Positions 58,801-64,000 of a stretch of DNA of 64,000 nucleotides are shown piece by piece. Source of the stretch: Mikania micrantha (Eukaryota > Streptophyta > Magnoliopsida > Asterales > Asteraceae); NCBI GenBank assembly GCA_009363875.1, contig CM018695.1, forward strand, positions 14,604,755 through 14,668,754. Reading direction: 5' to 3'. The position numbers and the translations under genes were made by a program. Every line of letters starts with the position of its first letter. Position 1 is the first letter of the stretch. The notes beneath the pieces were generated by a model. It made no database searches, was not told the origin of the DNA, and saw only the letters and a list, made by a program, of their open reading frames with translations.

Positions 58801-59081
58801 AGAGCACGAGGTGGGCGTAGAGGGTGCAACGTGAGGGTGTATATATGGGCTCGAATGCATCAGTGTGTAGGGGCGAGATTTTGGACACATAGTTAATTAC
58901 TTATGTACATACTAAGGTTGTATGCATGTGCATGCATACATATAAAGTGGAATCAAGAACGTGTTGATTCGGTGACCTATAAATAAACGTAAGTTTTTAA
59001 ACTAGAATAGAGTGGTAACAACTAACAAGTGTCTTTAACATGTACAAACCAAAGGAACTCTCATACGGAGCCTCAAGTTTT
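55815..59081. other. Long non-coding stretch, probably old LTR
   Basis: Starts with an LTR-like tgtgacacccaaatcc. At 56150-56290 words of the type gtattttactcc and gtataatacacc recur, another word block like those in the LTRs. A tandem array lies at 56505-56860. AT-rich sequence follows with no gene; 58780-58880 is open but featureless. LTR ends and TSD could not be fixed. Confidence 0.4.
56505..56860. repeat. Tandem repeat, about 80-bp unit
   Basis: Four to five diverged units, each containing gttctcactcaagttcttcc, ataacattac and ctcactctagt. Confidence 0.8.
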
Positions 59082-59091
59082 AAATTAACAA

Positions 59092-59634
59092 GGCAAATTG
59101 ACTTTTAATAATCCAAACTTTTAACAATTGACCGTTATCGGTCTCAACTATGAAAATCTCTAATAACAGTCCTTACTTTTGACCTATTTACCTCTAGTGG
59201 AACTCCGTAAAAAAAAAACTCAATGCCGTTAACTTTTTCTCAAATTTCAAACGGATCTTTTAGGGCTTTTGATCCAGATGATAATACGAGTCGAATGATG
59301 TATAACTTACCTCGAAACATTGCTCAAATCGATGAAACGGTTCTTCAATTGGGTGTTAAACTTTCAATTGACCAAGCAAATCATCAAATCGGGAAATTTG
59401 GAGCAACGATTCAAGGCAAGATATACATCGTCTTACTCATATTCTCATTCTGATTAAAAACCTTATTAGATCTGTTTGAAATTCAAAAAAAGTTAATAGC
59501 GTTAAGTTATTTTTGACGGACATCCATGAGAGGTAAATATGTCAAAAGTAGGAACCGTTATTAATGATTTTCATAGTTAGGATTAGTAGCAGCCAATTCG
59601 TGAAAGCTTGGATTATTTAAATCCAATAATTGAC
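59092..59634. mobile_element. Long-inverted-repeat MULE-type MITE
   Basis: A perfect 9-bp TSD aattaacaa (59083-59091 and 59635-59643) brackets a 543-bp element whose arms are inverted repeats of about 100 bp (left: taataatccaaact, aactatgaaaatc, taataac, gacctatttacctct; right arm is the complement). The 9-bp TSD and long TIRs point to the Mutator superfamily. An RNA across it would fold into a long hairpin. A frame at 59223-59453 has no recognisable domain. A truncated relative is at 26559. Confidence 0.85.
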
Positions 59635-60559
59635 AATTAACAAACGATAAATAGATAATTTGATTAATTAATTTGAACTTAACCTGAACTAGATGTATTA
59701 ATCCGAACTTGCATATAGTTAATCACCTAAATTTTGAAATGCAAGTCAAATTGATGAAAGTAAAAAACTAAAAAAAAATTTCAACAAAATATGTTGTAAT
59801 AAAACAAAGTTTACCAAGAACGAAGAATCATAAAACACTATTCTTACTTCATAAGTGTAACACCCCGACCGGCGGCGGAATCGTCGGGATGCCACGAGGG
59901 ATGTGTAGATTGTTCAAAAGCTCGTGGGCATCTAATTTAATCATCATATATCATTTAAGCAAACAACATAATTACACAAAAATCATGTTCGTCATGAATC
60001 AATTACATCAATTACACAAAAGAATTAGTTAAACTGACTAAACTCTAATCGCCAGAAATTTAGTTAATTAACTAAGTCCAAGAATCCTATATGATGATGC
60101 TGTCCAAATAGAAGAGATCCCCCTCTTCATCCTACTTGTCTCCATCACCTGAAACATGTAAGAAATCAAGTGTCAACTACAAAAGTAGTTGGTGAGTAAT
60201 CATAAGTTTTTATACTTGAAAACGTTTTAGTAAAATAAGTTTAAAACTTTGTATTTTAAAATAGTTTTATAAAATGCTTTGTTTAGAACAAGTATAAGAC
60301 TTATGATCTTCTTGAGAAAATCCATATGAATACCTGTATGAGATAATCCAACACACATCCACCAATTCAACAATCAAACACTTACAAAATCACATAACCA
60401 CATAACCAAGTCAAACATAGTCAATTTCAAATAATCATAATCAAATATAGATAATCAATCCACAACAAATCAACCAATCTCAATCAATATATTTCAAATA
60501 ATGTTCGTGACTATACATGATCATTATGTAATTAACATAAGTTAAGTACATGATTCATG

Positions 60560-60765
60560 GAGTGGTCGCTAACCACGTGACAATACATGAAGTCAAAGCA
60601 ATTAACCGAAGTCAAAGGCAATACTTCACGGATGTGGAAATCATCCACGTGACAATACATGAAGTCAAAGCAATTAACCGAAGTCAAAGGCAATGATTCA
60701 CGGATGTGGAAATCATCCACGTGACAATACATGTAATCTTTGTTATTGACCGAAATCAATAACAA
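60560..60765. repeat. Tandem repeat, about 72-bp unit
   Basis: Nearly three units with atccacgtgacaatacatg, aagtcaaagcaattaaccg and ttcacggatgtggaaatc; spacing of the cacgtg word is 71 and 73 bp. Within the LTR at 59856. Confidence 0.88.
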
Positions 60766-61719
60766 TATTTACACGGATGAATAATAATGACAATCAGTGA
60801 TAATTCATAATATGAATATCATAATGATAAACAGGTATTATCCTTGTGTTATCAAAATAATATTTAAACCGGTATACATGTTTCACCTTCGAGTTTTAAA
60901 ACTAAAACAGTTTAAAGAAAGGGAGGTTATGAGAACTCACCTGAAGTCCTTAGAATTCGTGTTCTCGTATTATGCGGGCTCGTGTATGTAACTCAAGTCA
61001 CTCAAAGATCTGTAGATTTAATATGTGATCGTGTTTATAAGTATTGATAATTCTATTAATTTAATTGTCCATAAGTGTTTTCTTGTGATGCTCAAGCATT
61101 TAGTTAACTTCGTTTTTCTATTCTAAGTTAAGTCATACACTTGAGATTTTTATAAATGATAAGGGAACCAACTAAACTTGGTAGTTTAACTTATTTTCAA
61201 AATGAAAATTAGTTGTAAATTCCTCATGTTTTCCTTCATAGGCATGTATGTTTAACGATATAAATTCTTATCCTACCCATATCTATACCAATAGTTGCAT
61301 GCATATTTAATTTAATCGTCACCATAAAGTTTAGGTTAATTAAGTTTCTAGTTCAATTTTAAGAACTATGCTTAACTCGCCCTTATAAAATGTTCAACAT
61401 ATATGAGTTTATAATTCAAATTAATATTTACAAAAATGATGACAATTTAATTATTGTTGCATGCATGCATGTAACATCATTAGATTAATCATTAAATCTT
61501 AAGTTATAAAAACCCATTAAATTTTATGGTGATTACTAAATTTCTTTCACCACATATTCGATTCTTGTAAATCATTTTTATTAAAAATCTTGTTTCTATT
61601 TCGAAACTGATTATTAAGATTTTCCTGGCATGCAAACGTATATACATACATAATTGTATCTCTTCATGGCCCTTAATCCCTTTGTTATTTAAAATTAAAT
61701 TTTGTCCCTCATAATGGCA

Positions 61720-62160
61720 GCGAACCTAGGGTCCAAACCCTTGGGTTCGCTCCACCCTAGGGTTCGGCTACATAGCTCGTCCAAGGGTTCGGCCAAAAGG
61801 AGCAATAGGGTTCGTGAAGGGCAAAGCTCGGCCACAGTAAAGGGGAAGGTTCGCCGGTTTCCAGCTTCGCCTAGGCCCGTGGTTCGCAGCTACCTGATGC
61901 AAGGTTCGTCGGCTAATGGGTTCGTCGCTGCATGCATGGTTCGCAGCCTAAACCTTGTGATGATGGGTTCGGCTACTAGGGTTCGCGACCCATGCAAGGA
62001 CAAGGGTTCGCTGGTGGCGGCTGAAGGCTTCACTGAACCAAAATGGTTCGGCCAAAAAGGGAGGGTTCGTGACTTGAGTTTCCCTTCCCTTGAAGGTTCG
62101 TTCCCATAGTGGTGGCTGAACCAGGGTTCGCCAACTTCTTGCAGGTTCGTGGACCTGCAA
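61720..62160. repeat. ggttcg word block in LTR
   Basis: More than 25 copies of ggttcg or gttcgg are spread over 440 bp, without a fixed spacing. The words keep frames open on both strands (61702-62109 plus, 61890-62222 minus), but no domain is seen. It corresponds in position to the word blocks of the other long LTRs. Confidence 0.75.
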
Positions 62161-63298
62161 CAAGTTTCATCATCATCTTCGTCGCCTCCTACAAGTTTAA
62201 GATCGTCTCTAGTTCCCCTCAACTCAATAACAATTCGATTAACACATTACAAAACCCAAAATCCCGATTTAAGTAAGCATCTATACACAAAATAGGGTTT
62301 TTCACCCAAAACCGAAAATAAAATGGATCTATTACCTTCGAATCGTGAGCAAATGATAGCTTTCTTGGTATCTTCGTGTTCCTCTCGATCTCACGAACGC
62401 GTAGGCACCGTAATCTCTCGAATCGGTTGAGAAACGAGTTCAAGAAGCTGGAGAGAAGGTGGAGAAGAAGTGTGTGTGTGTTTTTGGTGGACTAGAGAGA
62501 GAAAGGGTGTAGAGAAAAATGGGGGAAAAAGAAAGAGACTTCTTTCTTTTATCGCGTGTAGTACCCCCGTGTTCGGTCTCGTTTTTATCGCGATACAAAA
62601 TAACTACTCGGTTTTACTCGTTAAACACATTTAAATATAAAGTGTTTAAATAATATGGTCTCATTAATTATCTTGATTTAAAAAAAATCTTTGTCTCGTA
62701 ATAAGCCTCGTTTAATACACGTGAAAAGTAATAACACGCTCGGTTTTTCTAACATAGCATATTTAAAACAATGAATCATTTTAAATAAATTAGTTTTGTT
62801 TAATTAAAATAAGTTTAAATAAATTGTTTCGTAAATCGCTTTCGTTTCATTATCGTTAAATAATTATTTAATAAATTAATTTATTCGAATTTATTTTAGG
62901 TTGTGATTCCTAATAAATATTTTTTTAGTTTTCGTTTATTAATTTAATATCGTTAGATATTATTTAATTATCTCGTCGAAACACGTTACTCGCGTACGTA
63001 TTCGTAAAGATCGTCACCTTTGCGAATCCGACGCTCGTATCGTATTTCGATTTGATTTACGATTTATGGAATACCGTTTCAGAACATTATTCTTAATAAT
63101 TATATTCGTGTGAATCGTCACCCACGCGAATACACTATTAAGTCAATATTTCTGAATCCATATTCACGTTTAAGTAATGTTCGTAACCTCACTTCGCATA
63201 ATTAATTTCCATTATTTATTAACTGTAATATTATCATTTTCCTAAACCAAAACCCACTAAACCCTAGTCACTGACACATCCATGATAGACCGAAATAT

Positions 63299-63310
63299 GC
63301 ATATATATAG
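63299..63310 (-). promoter_or_regulatory. Candidate LTR TATA box
   Basis: The minus strand reads ctatatatatgc, about 390 bp from the LTR start, followed on the plus strand by gggcatatg as in the modules of the other LTRs. Activity is inferred. Confidence 0.35.
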
Positions 63311-63735
63311 GGCATATGTAAGGGTCAGTCGCAACTGCCCTAGCCACCGTCCCACCGCTATTTCGATAAACCATGTCCATGGGTCCTTAACTATGTTTAG
63401 TACCCAGACTCTAACAAACTCCCAGTTCCATCCCAAATCCATTCTCAGACCAATAATCTATCATCATCAGTAATAAGTAACTGCGATAACACTACGGGTC
63501 TGTTTGGTTGTATCACAACTAAACTTCCCCTGGTTTACGCGTATCATAAATGTGCTATAACATGCATACCAGTACAGTGATAATATCAGTAATGTAAGTC
63601 AATAATTTCATAATCATTAATAATTATAAATCTCCGGTCGTGACAGTACATTCGTACGGATGTACGGACGTACGGACAACCGAAAGTACAGTGGTGTTAC
63701 AGTCTCCCCTAGTTAAAGGAATTTCGTCCCGAAAT

Positions 63736-64000
63736 TCAACTTGGTGCAACCGTAGTAAATAAATGTGGGTACTTAAGCTTCATCTGATCTTCCCGCTCCC
63801 ATGTGAATTCTAGACCCCGCTTCGATTCCCAACGTACTTTGACAATTGGAATTCTACTGCGTTTGAGCTGTTTAACCTCACGATCCATTATCTCCACTGG
63901 TTTTTCAACAAAGTGCATGGTATCATCGATGCGAACATCATCGAGTGGTACCTGAAGATCCTGATCAGCTAAGCACTTTCTTAGATTGGACACGTGAAAC
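63736..64000 (-). CDS. Tekay pol C-terminus (partial, runs off the window)
   Basis: An open frame from the window edge to a stop. It reads FHVSNLRKCLADQDLQVPLD, then a linker with PVEIMDREVKQLKRSRIPIV and KVRWESKRGLEFTWEREDQM, ending YPHLFTTVAPS. This is the chromodomain-like end of Tekay-type integrase and is clearly related to, but not the same as, the copy at 37995-38262. No break is visible in the part present. The rest of pol lies beyond 64,000, so its integrity is unknown. Confidence 0.85.
   Translation of the reverse strand, partial: FHVSNLRKCLADQDLQVPLDDVRIDDTMHFVEKPVEIMDREVKQLKRSRIPIVKVRWESKRGLEFTWEREDQMKLKYPHLFTTVAPS

Larger units (their letters stand above)
59856..63701 (-). repeat. 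3' LTR of a second Tekay-like element
   Basis: 3,846 bp with plus-strand ends tgtaacaccccgacc and gtggtgttaca, preceded by ataag as the likely TSD. A purine tract (aggggagac on the minus strand) and the pol C-terminus follow at the right, so this is the 3' LTR of an element that continues past the window. It contains a 72-bp tandem repeat, a ggttcg word block and a TATA-like module near its 5' end. Confidence 0.85.

Noticed and set aside
61702..62222. Overlapping frames of 135 and 110 codons
   Set aside because: Both result from the ggttcg words in an LTR; no domain, and the strands mirror each other.
33349..64000. A new defence, symbiosis or metabolic system
   Set aside because: After accounting for LTRs, pol domains and repeats, no clustered host genes remain. 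The unusual structure is in the retrotransposons themselves.

Overview
This window reads as nuclear DNA of a flowering plant, probably a dicot and perhaps Asteraceae. The dicot call rests on GT-AG introns between short exons, two recognisable plant genes, Copia and Tekay-type Ty3/gypsy retrotransposons and an Au-like SINE tail. The family is an impression from the style of the repeats and is not proven. Only two host genes are supported; almost everything else is transposable elements, many nested inside one another.

Left third (1-19,500). A MULE-like MITE and a decayed Copia pol fragment precede a minus-strand gene that I could assemble exon by exon: PRT1, an N-degron E3 ubiquitin ligase. 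It has seven exons, a single 1,110-nt frame, 369 residues, two RING fingers and a ZZ finger, and spans 3,929-17,123. Its introns are swollen by insertions. Intron 6 holds a 1.9-kb gag-only Copia derivative with LTRs and a 5-bp target-site duplication (TSD). Intron 1 holds a SINE that was later split by a 4.9-kb Copia with two nearly identical LTRs but a broken pol. Tourist-like MITEs lie in intron 1 and just upstream of the gene.

Middle (19,500-33,300). A plus-strand five-exon R-SNARE gene of the VAMP72 group encodes 221 residues (longin domain, SNARE motif, C-terminal anchor). A SINE with a 19-bp TSD sits in its intron 1 and a foldback element in intron 4. Beyond it are decayed LTR elements, a hAT BED-finger remnant, a GC-rich tandem array and two hAT-like MITEs with 8-bp TSDs.

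Right half (33,300-64,000). This is a nested retrotransposon block. A long LTR-like unit (33,349-54,232, TSD gaaat) is split by a Tekay-type gypsy element (35,818-53,091, TSD ttaag, pol on the minus strand, disabled). That element carries two further 3.9-kb LTR-like insertions, one in gag and one in its own 5' LTR. To the right lie a Copia gag relic, tandem repeats, a long-inverted-repeat MULE MITE, and the 3' LTR and pol C-terminus of a second Tekay-like element that runs off the window.

The two host genes are unrelated in function: PRT1 acts in protein turnover and VAMP72 in secretion. I found no rRNA, tRNA, CRISPR or operon-like system. The most notable content is the dated nesting, a TATA-bearing module that recurs inside and outside LTRs, and a block of repeated short words that keeps its place in the long LTRs while its sequence changes.
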